Shown one piece after another: positions 1 to 8,389 of a DNA stretch of 64,000 nucleotides. The notes beneath the pieces were generated by a model. It was not told the DNA's origin. It worked only from the letters and a program-made list of their open reading frames with translations, and did no database searches. Position 1 is the stretch's first letter, and every line of letters starts with the position of its first letter. The stretch is from Lysobacter sp. CFH 32150 (GTDB lineage Bacteria > Pseudomonadota > Gammaproteobacteria > Xanthomonadales > Xanthomonadaceae). A program made the position numbers and the translations under genes. Where the stretch lies: contig NZ_JALDWJ010000002.1 in assembly GCF_022758295.1 (NCBI RefSeq), positions 496,001 to 560,000 on the forward strand, given 5' to 3'.

Positions 1-129
1 CCAGCACTCGCCGAGTTCGTGGTCGTGCTGCAGGCGACGCAGCAGGAAGCGCGCCTGGTCGGGGGCGAGTTCGCCATCCATCAGGGCCGATAACTGCTGG
101 CGGTGATGTTGTTCGATCTTCTCGCTCAT
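1..129 (-). CDS. rseA: Anti-sigma-E factor RseA, N-terminal part (cut by the window edge)
   Basis: The first 43 codons are present, starting MSEKIEQHHRQQLSALMDGE; the rest lies outside the window. The QLSALMDGE segment is the hallmark of the RseA N-terminal domain, the cytoplasmic part that in this family binds and inhibits sigma-E. The start codon overlaps the rpoE stop in an ATGA junction, so the two are translationally coupled and made in matched amounts. Membrane and periplasmic parts cannot be seen. The call rests on this motif plus the position directly after rpoE. Confidence 0.85.
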   Translation of the reverse strand, partial: MSEKIEQHHRQQLSALMDGELAPDQARFLLRRLQHDHELGECW

Positions 130-773
130 GAGCGTGCACGCTCCCGCTTCGGTTCGGTATCCAGTAGTGGTCGCAATTCGTTGTCGATCGCCTCGCGCGC
201 GCGGAAGATGCGCGAACGCACGGTGCCAATGGGGCAGTCCATCTTCTGCGCGATCTCCTCGTAGCTGAGGCCGTCGACCTCGCGCATGGTGATCGCGCTG
301 CGCAATTCCTCCGGCAGGCGTTCGACCACGCGCATCACCGTGCGTTCGATCTCCTGCCGCATCAGTTCGCGCTCCGGGGTGTCGGTGTCGCGCAGGCGGA
401 TGCCGGAATCGAACTGTTCGGCGTCGGATACGTCGATGTCATCGGTCGGCGGTCGGCGGTTATGGGCGACAAGGTGGTTTTTCGCTGTATTCACGGCAAT
501 CCGGTGTAGCCAGGTATAGAACTGGGCATCGCCACGGAAGTTCCCGATCGCGCGGTAGGCGCGGAGGAACGTGTCCTGGGCGACGTCCTGGACCTCGCTC
601 CAATCGTGGATGTAGCGCGAAATCAGCGCTGCGATCCGATGCTGGTACTTGCGCACCAGCAGGTCGAACGCAGCACTGTCGCCACGCTGCACCCGCACGA
701 CCAGCGCCTGGTCCAGCTCTTGGGGAGCATGATCCTGTGGAGCAGGTCCCTGTAACGACTCATCCTCGGCCAT
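126..773 (-). CDS. rpoE: RNA polymerase sigma factor RpoE (sigma-24, ECF family)
   Basis: 215-aa extracytoplasmic-function sigma factor controlling the envelope-stress regulon; held inactive by the RseA encoded next. Region 2 spans about residues 25-90 (RYIHDWSEVQDVAQDTFLRA, then TWLHRIAVNTAKNHL); region 4 follows (LPEELRSAITMREVDGLSYE, then the helix-turn-helix IAQKMDCPIGTVRSRIFRAR). The frame is open upstream to 860, but family alignment favours the ATG at 773 (MAEDES), with AGGAG 12 nt upstream; an ATG at 794 is an alternative. A sigma-E-like promoter at 819-845 lies inside the extended frame and also supports the shorter start. The core runs PQELDQALVVRVQRGD as in RpoE of other gammaproteobacteria. 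Confidence 0.93.
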   Translation of the reverse strand: MAEDESLQGPAPQDHAPQELDQALVVRVQRGDSAAFDLLVRKYQHRIAALISRYIHDWSEVQDVAQDTFLRAYRAIGNFRGDAQFYTWLHRIAVNTAKNHLVAHNRRPPTDDIDVSDAEQFDSGIRLRDTDTPERELMRQEIERTVMRVVERLPEELRSAITMREVDGLSYEEIAQKMDCPIGTVRSRIFRAREAIDNELRPLLDTEPKRERARS

Positions 774-818
774 TCCGCGCCGGCACTCCTGCATGTCAGC
801 TCGGCCTTGGCCGGGCAG

Positions 819-845
819 TGGGACAACGGGTCGACTGGAAAGTTC
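819..845 (-). promoter_or_regulatory. Candidate sigma-E-type promoter of rpoE
   Basis: On the minus strand GAACTT (840-845) is followed by a 16-nt spacer and TCCCA (819-823). This resembles the sigma-E pattern GGAACTT-N16-TCTGA or TCNAA, although the -10 half is imperfect. It would start transcription about 40 nt upstream of the ATG at 773. Autoregulation of rpoE is known in related bacteria; its use here is inference. Confidence 0.35.
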
Positions 846-932
846 AGTGGGCTTGGTCACGAATCACGGCTCAGCCGATGTGTTCCAGAGGGCCATGCCA
901 CTTTGCTTCACGGCACCTTAATGGGGACGGCA

Positions 933-962
933 TTGACGCCAGTCAAACAGGGCCCGGATGAT
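933..962 (+). promoter_or_regulatory. Candidate promoter of fadJ with a small inverted repeat
   Basis: TTGACG (933-938), an 18-nt spacer and GATGAT (957-962) form a moderate sigma-70-like promoter about 30 nt upstream of the fadJ ATG. The -35 box is half of a small palindrome, TTGAC-GCCA-GTCAA (933-946), which could be an operator. No named regulator can be assigned to it. Confidence 0.35.
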
Positions 963-998
963 AGCCGTCTTACCCGTACCGGATCGGATGGTGCCGCA

Positions 999-3053
999 AT
1001 GATCGCTGGCCTCGATGGACTGCGCTTCCAGCATTGGCAGGCCGAAGCACGCACGGATGGCATCGTCGTGCTCAGCTTCGACCGCGCTGGCCAGAACGTG
1101 AACACACTGGCGCAGGAAGTGCTGCTGGAGCTCGACGCCATCCTCGAACGGCTGGCGCTGGATCCCCCCAAAGGCCTGGTGATCCGTTCGGCCAAGGCGG
1201 CCGGCTTCATCGCCGGTGCCGACATCAAGGAATTCCAGAGCTTCGACGAGAAAGGCACGGTCGGCGACGCGATCCGTCGTGGCCAGCAGGTGTTCCAGCG
1301 CCTCGCCGAGCTGCCCTGCCCCACGGTCGCAGCCATCCACGGCCACTGCATGGGCGGCGGCACCGAAATTTCCCTCGCGTGCCGCTACCGAGTCGCCTCC
1401 AGCGATCCGTCGACCCGCATCGGTCTGCCCGAAGTGAAGCTCGGCATTTATCCAGGCTGGGGCGGCAGCGTACGCCTGCCGCTGCTGGTGGGCGCGCCCG
1501 CGGCGATGGACTTGATGCTCACTGGCCGCACTTTGTCGGGCTCGGCTGCACGCGCGATGGGATTGGTCGACAAGGTGGTCGAGCCGTCGCAGTTGGTCGA
1601 CGCGGCGGTGGAACTCGCCAAGCGAGGCGCGCAGCGCCCGTTCAAGCAACGCTTCATGGCCTGGCTGACCAACACGTGGCCGGCGCGGCAATTACTCGCG
1701 CCGATGCTGGTCAAGCAAGTCGCGCGCAAGGCGCGCAAGGACCACTACCCCGCACCCTTCGCGTTGATCGAAACCTGGCGCCGCAGCGGCGGCGGCATCC
1801 AGGCACGGCTCGAGGCCGAGCGCAAATCGGTCATCCGGCTTTCCTCCACACCGACCGCACGCAATTTGATCCGCGTGTTCTTCCTGCAGGAACGCCTGAA
1901 AGGCCTTGGTGGCAAGGATCATGGGATCGCCCACGTGCACGTGGTCGGCGCCGGCGTGATGGGCGGCGACATCGCCGCGTGGTCGGCCTACAAGGGCTTT
2001 GAAGTGACGCTGTCGGATCGCGAGCAGCGCTTCATCGACGGCGCGCTCAAGCGCGCGCAGGAACTGTTCGCCAAACGGGTGAAGGACGAAGGCAAACGCC
2101 CCGCCGTGGCTGCGCGGCTGAAGGGCGACCTCGCCGGCGACGGTGCGGCGCAGGCCGACCTCGTCATCGAGGCGATCATCGAAAAACCGGAGGCCAAGCG
2201 CGAGTTGTACGCGCAGGTCGAACCACGCATGAAACCCGATGCGCTGCTGACCACCAACACTTCGTCGATCCCGCTGACCGAATTGCGCGAGCACATTACA
2301 CGGCCCGCGCAGTTCGCCGGACTGCATTACTTCAATCCCGTCGCGCTGATGCCGCTGGTCGAGATCATCCATCACGACCGCATGGCCGCCGATACCGAGA
2401 AGCGCCTGGCTGCATTCTGCAAGGCGATCGACAAACTGCCGGTGCCGGTCGCCGGCACGCCGGGCTTCCTCGTCAACCGCGTCCTGTTCCCGTACATGCT
2501 CGAGGCGGTCACCGCGCATTCCGAAGGCATCCCCGGCCCGGTGATCGACAAGGCCGCGGTGAAGTTCGGCATGCCGATGGGTCCGATCGAGCTGGTCGAC
2601 ACCGTCGGCCTCGATGTCGGTGCCGGCGTTGCCGCCGAACTGGCACCCTTCCTTGGCATCGAGATACCGGCTGCACTCTCCGGCCAGATCGAGCCCGGCA
2701 AGCGCGGCAAGAAGGATGGCCAGGGGTTTTACGCATGGGAAAATGGCAAGGCGAAAAAGCCCGAGGTGCCGAAGGACTACAAGGTCCCCGAGGACCTCGA
2801 GGATCGCCTGATCCTGCCGCTGCTCAACGAAGCCGTCGCTGCACTGCACGACGGTGTGGTCGCCGACGCGGACCTGCTCGATGCCGGCGTCATCTTCGGC
2901 ACCGGCTTCGCCCCGTTCCGCGGCGGCCCGATCGCCCATATCCGCGCGGTGGGCGCGGATGCGCTGCTGGCGAAGTTGAAGTCGCTGCAGGCCAAGTACG
3001 GCGATCGGTTTGCGCCACGACCAGGGTGGGATTCACCCGCGTTGCGTCCTTGA
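999..3053 (+). CDS. fadJ: Bifunctional enoyl-CoA hydratase / 3-hydroxyacyl-CoA dehydrogenase (FadJ/FadB type)
   Basis: 684-aa multifunctional beta-oxidation protein that hydrates 2-enoyl-CoA and oxidises the 3-hydroxyacyl-CoA with NAD. N-terminal crotonase domain (about 1-290): oxyanion and acid motifs GHCMGGGTE and IGLPEVKLGIYPGWGG carry the two catalytic glutamates. The Rossmann domain follows at about 300 (GAGVMGGDIAAW), with the dehydrogenase motif GLHYFNPVALMPLVEI holding the catalytic His, then the C-terminal helical domains (GTPGFLVNRVLFPY; GFAPFRGGPIAH). The frame is open from 807, but homology begins just after the ATG at 999 (MIAGLDG). Slightly shorter than E. coli FadJ (about 715 aa). 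No thiolase gene is adjacent. FadJ versus FadB naming is by overall resemblance only. Confidence 0.9.
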   Translation: MIAGLDGLRFQHWQAEARTDGIVVLSFDRAGQNVNTLAQEVLLELDAILERLALDPPKGLVIRSAKAAGFIAGADIKEFQSFDEKGTVGDAIRRGQQVFQRLAELPCPTVAAIHGHCMGGGTEISLACRYRVASSDPSTRIGLPEVKLGIYPGWGGSVRLPLLVGAPAAMDLMLTGRTLSGSAARAMGLVDKVVEPSQLVDAAVELAKRGAQRPFKQRFMAWLTNTWPARQLLAPMLVKQVARKARKDHYPAPFALIETWRRSGGGIQARLEAERKSVIRLSSTPTARNLIRVFFLQERLKGLGGKDHGIAHVHVVGAGVMGGDIAAWSAYKGFEVTLSDREQRFIDGALKRAQELFAKRVKDEGKRPAVAARLKGDLAGDGAAQADLVIEAIIEKPEAKRELYAQVEPRMKPDALLTTNTSSIPLTELREHITRPAQFAGLHYFNPVALMPLVEIIHHDRMAADTEKRLAAFCKAIDKLPVPVAGTPGFLVNRVLFPYMLEAVTAHSEGIPGPVIDKAAVKFGMPMGPIELVDTVGLDVGAGVAAELAPFLGIEIPAALSGQIEPGKRGKKDGQGFYAWENGKAKKPEVPKDYKVPEDLEDRLILPLLNEAVAALHDGVVADADLLDAGVIFGTGFAPFRGGPIAHIRAVGADALLAKLKSLQAKYGDRFAPRPGWDSPALRP

Positions 3054-3055
3054 TT

Positions 3056-3121
3056 CTCGCCGTGTTGAGTGAAGGCCGCTCGAACACGGCGAGTTATCCG
3101 CCGCGAAGTCGGCCGGATAAC
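3056..3121. repeat. Tandem hairpins between convergent fadJ and pilZ
   Basis: Two adjacent inverted repeats fill the 70-nt gap between the two stop codons. The first is CTCGCCGTGTT (3056-3066) with AACACGGCGAG (3083-3093), 11 perfect pairs. The second is GTTATCCG (3093-3100) with CGGATAAC (3114-3121), 8 perfect pairs. There is no T-run, so this is not a classical intrinsic terminator, but it may protect or define the 3' ends of both transcripts. Confidence 0.6.
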
Positions 3122-3123
3122 AC

Positions 3124-3489
3124 TTACATCGTGTGCGTCGGCTTGTCCGCGTTCAACGTGCCGGCCAGGATCGCCTCGATCTTCCCTTTCACCGCTTCGC
3201 CCTCGGCGCTGTCGGCGAACTGGACGCCAATGCCGGCAGTACGGTTGCCCTGTGCGCCGGGCGGCGTGACCCAGACCACCTTGCCGGCGACCGGGAGACG
3301 GTCCTTTTCTTCCAGCAAGGTCAGCAGCAGGAAGACTTCATCGCCGAGGAAGTAGCGCTTCGGCGTCGGCACGAAGATGCCGCCGGTTTTCAGGTATGGC
3401 ATGTAGGCGTTGTAGAGCGCCGCCTTGTCCTTGATCGCCAGCGACAGGATGCCCTGCCGTGCGCCGCCCGCTCCTGCCACTCCGGTCAT
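3124..3489 (-). CDS. pilZ: PilZ-domain protein
   Basis: 121-aa single-domain PilZ protein of the type IV pilus type. It reads ILSLAIKDKAALYNAYMPYL near the N-terminus, then LKTGGIFVPTPKRYFLGDEV and VAGKVVWVTPPG. The RxxxR and D/NxSxxG c-di-GMP-binding motifs of canonical PilZ domains are absent, as in pilus PilZ proteins that do not bind the nucleotide and act through protein contacts. It is the last gene of the minus-strand operon, 3 nt after the holB stop; holB-pilZ linkage is the usual arrangement in Pseudomonas and Xanthomonas. Likely function: type IV pilus assembly and twitching motility. Confidence 0.9.
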   Translation of the reverse strand: MTGVAGAGGARQGILSLAIKDKAALYNAYMPYLKTGGIFVPTPKRYFLGDEVFLLLTLLEEKDRLPVAGKVVWVTPPGAQGNRTAGIGVQFADSAEGEAVKGKIEAILAGTLNADKPTHTM

Positions 3490-3492
3490 GCA

Positions 3493-4458
3493 CTACCCCC
3501 CTTGCGCCATCTGGGCACGCGCACCCGCGCGCCACGCCAGCAACAGTTCCACCACCGCCAGATCGGCGCGCACCGTGGTCCGCAATAGATCACGCGTGCG
3601 GTTGGCCGAATCGAACCACGTGGCCAGCCTGCGGGTTCGCAGCGGATCGGTCAAGCCGCGCGCGGCCATCGATAAAGCCAAGTCCGCTGCATGACGAAGA
3701 CGCAATTCGGCGTGATCGTCGGCCACCCATGCTTGGGCGGTTTCGACCACGCCGAGTTCGCCGCGTTCGAGTTTGCTCAAATCCGCAGCGACCTGGCGTC
3801 GCAACGCCAGTCCGTCGCCGCGCAGCCAGGCATCGGCAAGGCCGGGATGCCCGCGTGCGGCGTCGAGTGCTTCGTCCGCGGCGGATTGCGCATGGCCTTG
3901 CGCACGCAGCCAGGCCAGTGCTTCCTCATGTGGCGGCAACTTGAATTCCAGCCGCTGGCACCGGCTGCGGATCGTCGCCGGCAGGCGTGCAGGATGGGCG
4001 CTGAGCAGCCATAGGTAGCGGCCGGGCTGCGGCTCTTCCAACGTCTTCAACAGGGCATTGCAAGCGGCATGATTGATCGCGTCGGCGGGATCGAGGATCA
4101 CCACCTGCGCACCACCGTATTGCGGCGTCAACGCCATGCGCGCGGAGAGTTCACGGACCTGTTCGATGACAATCTCGGTGCGGAGCCGCGTTCCTTCCTT
4201 GTTCGGGATGAACGAGATGACGGTGAAGTCCGGATGCGTGCCGGCAGCGAACAGTTGGCAACTGCGGCAGTGGCCGCAGGGTTCGCCGTCGGCGCTGCGC
4301 TCGCGGCACAGCAAGCGTTGTGCGAGACGTTCGGCCACGGCGCGCTTGCCCAGCCCGGTGGGACCGCATATCAGCAGGCCATGGCCAAGCCGGCCACTGT
4401 CGAGTGCGGCGGCAACATGGATGTAGGCGCGTTGTTGCCAAGGTGAGAAGGCCGTCAT
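3493..4458 (-). CDS. holB: DNA polymerase III delta' subunit
   Basis: 321-aa AAA+ clamp-loader subunit that works with DnaX and delta to load the beta clamp. P-loop-like GPTGLGKRAVAERLAQ near residue 30, zinc-binding cysteines in CGHCRSCQLFAAGTH, DPADAIN in the Walker B region and the SRC motif IRSRCQRLEF. The start is the ATG at 4458, overlapping the tmk stop (ATGA); the frame stays open far upstream through tmk, but that part has no homology. The length is close to E. coli HolB (334 aa). Confidence 0.92.
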   Translation of the reverse strand: MTAFSPWQQRAYIHVAAALDSGRLGHGLLICGPTGLGKRAVAERLAQRLLCRERSADGEPCGHCRSCQLFAAGTHPDFTVISFIPNKEGTRLRTEIVIEQVRELSARMALTPQYGGAQVVILDPADAINHAACNALLKTLEEPQPGRYLWLLSAHPARLPATIRSRCQRLEFKLPPHEEALAWLRAQGHAQSAADEALDAARGHPGLADAWLRGDGLALRRQVAADLSKLERGELGVVETAQAWVADDHAELRLRHAADLALSMAARGLTDPLRTRRLATWFDSANRTRDLLRTTVRADLAVVELLLAWRAGARAQMAQGG

Positions 4459-5108
4459 TGCACGCTGTCCATGTGCGCACGCAAGTATGCAACTGCCTGC
4501 GCGGCGACAACATCCGCCGGAGGCGTGGCATCGATCACGCGGAAACGCTGCGGCTCGGCCGCGGCGCGGGACAGGTAAGCCGCACGCACGCGTTCGAAGA
4601 ACTCGTCGCGCTCGCGCTCGATCCGGTCGGGACCATGACCCGCGAGGTCGCGTCCTCGGGTACGGTCGCGACCCTGCAACACGCCCAGGTCGAGCAACAG
4701 GGTGAGGCCTGGCTGGATGCCGACGACGCGGAGTTCCAGTTCGGCAATGAATGCAGCATCGAGACCGCGCCCGCCGCCCTGATATGCGTAGCTTGAATCG
4801 GTGAAGCGATCGCTGAGCACCCACGCACCGCGCTGCAGCGCCGGTAGGATCGTCTCGCGGACGTGCTGTGCACGCGCGGCGAACATCAGCAGCAATTCGG
4901 TCTCGAATGCGGGTACTTCGTGATGGGTGTCCAGCAACAGGTTGCGGATCTGCTCTGCCAGCGGCGTACCGCCGGGTTCGCGTGTGCACACGACTTCCAT
5001 ACCGGACGATTGCAAGGCATCACGCAGCGAATTCAGCACCGTGGTCTTGCCGACGCCCTCGCCGCCTTCCAGCGTGACCAGCCGCGCTTGTGCGATCAAC
5101 CCAGTCAT
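4455..5108 (-). CDS. tmk: Thymidylate kinase
   Basis: 217-aa dTMP kinase converting dTMP to dTDP. P-loop LEGGEGVGKTT at residues 14-24, the DRX motif SDRFTDSSYAYQGGGRG, and TREPGGTPLAEQIRNLL for substrate binding. The LID region contains GRDRTRGRDLAGHGPDRIER. It overlaps mltG upstream and holB downstream by ATGA junctions, so three genes are translationally coupled. The order mltG-tmk-holB matches E. coli (yceG-tmk-holB). Confidence 0.96.
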   Translation of the reverse strand: MTGLIAQARLVTLEGGEGVGKTTVLNSLRDALQSSGMEVVCTREPGGTPLAEQIRNLLLDTHHEVPAFETELLLMFAARAQHVRETILPALQRGAWVLSDRFTDSSYAYQGGGRGLDAAFIAELELRVVGIQPGLTLLLDLGVLQGRDRTRGRDLAGHGPDRIERERDEFFERVRAAYLSRAAAEPQRFRVIDATPPADVVAAQAVAYLRAHMDSVQ

Positions 5109-6175
5109 TGCGCCTGGCGCTGCTGCTGGCGATAGCGCTGGATGTATTCGCGCACCGCGGCCTCGTGCTGGCCGAGTGAACTTGTGAACACGTGACGTCC
5201 ACTGCCGTCACCGAGCGCGACGAAATACAGCGCATCTCCTGCAGCTGGATTGGCCGCGGCACGCAACGCGTCGATGCCAGGCATCGCGATCGGCGTCGGC
5301 GGCAAGCCAGTGCGGGTGTAAGTGTTGTACGGCGTGTCCACAAGCAGGTCGTTCTTACGGATATTGCCTGCGTAGGCCGCGCCCATGCCGTAGATCACGG
5401 TCGGATCGGTCTGCAGGCGCATGCCGATCTTGAGGCGGCGCGCGAAGACGCCGGCAATCTGTGGCCGCTCTTCGGCGATGCCGGTCTCCTTTTCGACGAT
5501 GGAGGCGAGGATCAACGCCTCTTCCTTCGATTTCAGCGGCGTGTCCGCGGCGCGCTGGGACCAGGCCGCTTCGAGCGCCGTTTCCATCGCACCATTGGCG
5601 CGCTTGAGTACATCGAGTTCGCTATCGCCGCGGGTGTAAACATAAGTCTCGGGCAGGAAGCGGCCTTCCGGATGCTGGCCAGCATGGTCCAATGCCTGCA
5701 TCAGGGTCGCATCGGTCATCGAGGCAGTGTCGTGTTCCAGCGGCGAGGCCTTCGCCAATGCCGCGCGCAGCTCGCGGATGTTCCAGCCTTCGACGATGGT
5801 GAAACGATGGCTGATCACCTTGCCGTCGCGCATCGCCAGCAGGACTTGCCGCGGTGTCATTCCCGGTGCCAGCGCGTACTCGCCGACCTGCAACTTGCCT
5901 GCGGCGCCGAGTTGCCGGGCCAGCACCTGCCATTCGAGCTTCTCGCCTTCACGCACACCCGCCGCGCGCAATTTGGCAAGCACGCCGGCAAAGGAGTCGC
6001 CGGACTCGACGACCAGGGTTTCGCCGGGCTCCAGCCCGGACAGCGGCGCATCGGCGAAGCCGCTGTAGCGTTGCCATATCCACCAGCCACCGGCGGCGAG
6101 CGCAGCCAGCAGCAGCACGAAGATGAGTTTGGACATTCCCCCGGCACGACGCCGGCGTCGACGGCTACGACTCAC
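5105..6175 (-). CDS. mltG: Endolytic murein transglycosylase MltG (YceG-like)
   Basis: 356-aa inner-membrane enzyme that cleaves nascent peptidoglycan strands. A very basic N-terminus (SRSRRRRRR) precedes one membrane segment (KLIFVLLLAALAAGGWWIW), then a LysM-like region and the YceG catalytic domain with ILASIVEKETGIAEERPQIA, including the catalytic Glu. A GTG start at 6175 is chosen: it sits in a GTGA overlap with the pabC stop and has GGAGG 5 nt upstream. An internal ATG at 6136 would drop the basic leader. The pabC-mltG-tmk order is as in E. coli. Confidence 0.92.
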   Translation of the reverse strand: MSRSRRRRRRAGGMSKLIFVLLLAALAAGGWWIWQRYSGFADAPLSGLEPGETLVVESGDSFAGVLAKLRAAGVREGEKLEWQVLARQLGAAGKLQVGEYALAPGMTPRQVLLAMRDGKVISHRFTIVEGWNIRELRAALAKASPLEHDTASMTDATLMQALDHAGQHPEGRFLPETYVYTRGDSELDVLKRANGAMETALEAAWSQRAADTPLKSKEEALILASIVEKETGIAEERPQIAGVFARRLKIGMRLQTDPTVIYGMGAAYAGNIRKNDLLVDTPYNTYTRTGLPPTPIAMPGIDALRAAANPAAGDALYFVALGDGSGRHVFTSSLGQHEAAVREYIQRYRQQQRQAQ

Positions 6176-7011
6176 GCATCCTCCGCAGTTTCGGTAAAGG
6201 CCGGGTTCGCCGCCGCCAGTTGCCGACGCAATGTGGCCACCGCCGGATGTGGCGACCACGCGCGATCACCCAGCCGCGCTACGCCGAGGATACCGCGCAC
6301 CGCGTTGCACAGGACAAGCGCGTCGGCGGTTTCGACGTCCGTCACAGATAGACGTGCCTGCTCGGCACCGATTTCGTGCAGTACCCAATCGCGGCAGATG
6401 CCGGCCACGCCACAGCGGTCGATCTGTGGCGTGCGCCACTGACCATCGTGCAGCACGAAGAGATTGGCGGCGGTCGCACAGACCACGTCCCCCTCGATGC
6501 TGCGCATCAGGCCTTCGTCTGCATCCCGATGCAGGGCCGCTGGATCGTCCCATTCGCCGCGCGCCAGTACCTGTTCCAGCCGGTTGCAATGCTTGAGCCC
6601 GGCCAATGCAGGCTGCAGTGCGAGGCGCGTGTCGCACCAGCGCAGCACCAATCCGCCTGCACGCTGCACCGGAGGCAAGGGATGTCGCGACAACACCCAC
6701 GTCGGCATTGCGTCCACTGGCGGTGCATACCCGCGCCCACCGCTGCCCCGGGTAAGGATCAGCTTCAGCACGCCATCGGCGGCATCGGCGAACAATTCCG
6801 TGGCGTGCTTCTCGACCAAGGCACGGGCCGGCAAGTCGAGCCGCAACCGTTGTGCCCCTCGTGCGAGCCGTGCCCAATGCGCATCCCACCACGGCACGAC
6901 GCCGCGATGCACGCGCATGGTTTCGAACAGGCCGTCGCCGTAGGCGAAGCCACGGTCATCGGCGGGAATCGCATCGACCTGGGTCGTGCCGGCGAAGATG
7001 CGCGCGCTCAT
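6172..7011 (-). CDS. pabC: Aminodeoxychorismate lyase
   Basis: 279-aa fold-type IV PLP enzyme that releases 4-aminobenzoate and pyruvate from aminodeoxychorismate for folate synthesis. Motifs: DDRGFAYGDGLFETMRV near the N-terminus, LTRGSGGRGY, and GLKHCNRLEQVLAR with the PLP-binding lysine. The ATG at 7011 overlaps the pabB stop (ATGA), so its partner enzyme is coupled directly upstream. The frame is open further upstream but without homology. Confidence 0.92.
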   Translation of the reverse strand: MSARIFAGTTQVDAIPADDRGFAYGDGLFETMRVHRGVVPWWDAHWARLARGAQRLRLDLPARALVEKHATELFADAADGVLKLILTRGSGGRGYAPPVDAMPTWVLSRHPLPPVQRAGGLVLRWCDTRLALQPALAGLKHCNRLEQVLARGEWDDPAALHRDADEGLMRSIEGDVVCATAANLFVLHDGQWRTPQIDRCGVAGICRDWVLHEIGAEQARLSVTDVETADALVLCNAVRGILGVARLGDRAWSPHPAVATLRRQLAAANPAFTETAEDA

Positions 7012-8360
7012 GACTCGACTCCTAGCGCCCGCAACATCCCCCGCGCCTTGGCGCGGGTTTCGTCCAATTCGCGTTGCGGATCGGAATCGATGACGATGCC
7101 GGCGCCGGTCCGGAAGCGCAGTGTGTCCGCTTCGACCTCGGCGCTGCGGATCAGGATATTGAGATCGAGGTCGCCATCGCGGTTGAGCCAACCGAACGCG
7201 CCGGTGTAGGCACTACGGCCCGCGCCTTCCAGCTCGGCGATGATCTGCATGCAGCGCACCTTCGGGCAGCCCGTGATGGTGCCGCCCGGGAACACCGCGC
7301 GGATCACTGCACCCGGCGTGGCATCGTTGCGCAGGCGACCGCGCACGTTGCTGACGATGTGGTGGACGTGGGCATAGCTTTCGACCGTCATCAACTCGTC
7401 GACTTCGACGCTGCCCGGCGTGCAGACGCGGCCGAGATCGTTGCGTTCGAGATCGATCAGCATCACGTGCTCGGCGCGCTCCTTGGGGTGGCCGACCAGT
7501 TCGCGGATGCGCGCGGCATCGTCATCGCCGACGAAGCGAGGCCGGGTACCGGCGATCGGCCGCGTTTCGACCACGTCGCCGCGTACGGAAACCAGGCGTT
7601 CCGGCGAGGAGCTCACCACTGCCCAGCCATCACCCGCGAACAGGCCCGCGAACGGCGCCGGATTCGCTGCACGCAGGCGCATGTGCAATGTGGTGGGGTC
7701 GAGCGGCGCATCGAAGCGTGCCTGCCAACCGCGCGAAAGGTTCACCTGGAAAACATCGCCCGCAGCGAGGTAATCGAGGACGCGGACGACACCGTCGGTA
7801 AAACGCGCCGGCTCGTCTTCTGCAAGTTGCAGCGGTCCACGCCACTGCGGCAACTCGGGCAAGCTGCGTGCGGCATCGAGGTCGGTGACGATGCAATCGA
7901 GCCACGCCTCCTGCCCGACTTCGGCCAACGCCACGCATTCGCCGGTCGCGTGATCGCGCAACACCGCAGCGGGGCAACGCAATGCCATCGCCACCGGCAA
8001 GTTGCCGGGCGCAATCGGCAAGCGCAGTACAGGCTCGACCTGCGCCGCAAGTTCGTACCCAAGGAACAAGGCCCAACCGCCGCGGAAGGGCCAACGCGGT
8101 TCTTCCCGCGAGATGCGCTGCGATTGCCACTGCGCATCGAGTGCGGCGAGGAAGTCGCCCTCAACCGCGATCCTGGCGTGATCACGCGTCACGCCATCGG
8201 CATCAAGCTGCAGAGACTCGCCATTGGTGGCGAGCAACAAGTCCCAGCGCCCTTGCGCGCCACCCGCAGCGGATTCCAACAGCACCGGATAGCGCGCAGG
8301 CGCCAGCCGGTGCAGCGCCAGCAGGTCGAAGTCGGGGACGAGTGGTCTGGTGACGAGCAT
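7008..8360 (-). CDS. pabB: Aminodeoxychorismate synthase component I
   Basis: 450-aa chorismate-using enzyme that, with the glutaminase PabA, makes 4-amino-4-deoxychorismate. The C-terminal chorismate-binding domain shows PIAGTRPRF, LIDLERNDLGRVC, HHIVSNVRGRL, FPGGTITGCPKVRCMQII and YTGAFGWLNRDGDLDLNILI. The PIAGT signature separates PabB (and TrpE) from isochorismate synthases; adjacency to pabC decides for PabB. No pabA lies in the window. It begins 29 nt downstream of fabF. Confidence 0.93.
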   Translation of the reverse strand: MLVTRPLVPDFDLLALHRLAPARYPVLLESAAGGAQGRWDLLLATNGESLQLDADGVTRDHARIAVEGDFLAALDAQWQSQRISREEPRWPFRGGWALFLGYELAAQVEPVLRLPIAPGNLPVAMALRCPAAVLRDHATGECVALAEVGQEAWLDCIVTDLDAARSLPELPQWRGPLQLAEDEPARFTDGVVRVLDYLAAGDVFQVNLSRGWQARFDAPLDPTTLHMRLRAANPAPFAGLFAGDGWAVVSSSPERLVSVRGDVVETRPIAGTRPRFVGDDDAARIRELVGHPKERAEHVMLIDLERNDLGRVCTPGSVEVDELMTVESYAHVHHIVSNVRGRLRNDATPGAVIRAVFPGGTITGCPKVRCMQIIAELEGAGRSAYTGAFGWLNRDGDLDLNILIRSAEVEADTLRFRTGAGIVIDSDPQRELDETRAKARGMLRALGVES

Positions 8361-8389
8361 GCGCTCGTCCTCGCATCAGAGTGGTCTTG

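Noticed and set aside
1692-2939. 415-codon open frame opposite fadJ
   Set aside because: It lies wholly antisense to conserved fadJ motifs and has a composition typical of GC-rich antisense frames (Asp, His, Arg, Gln rich).
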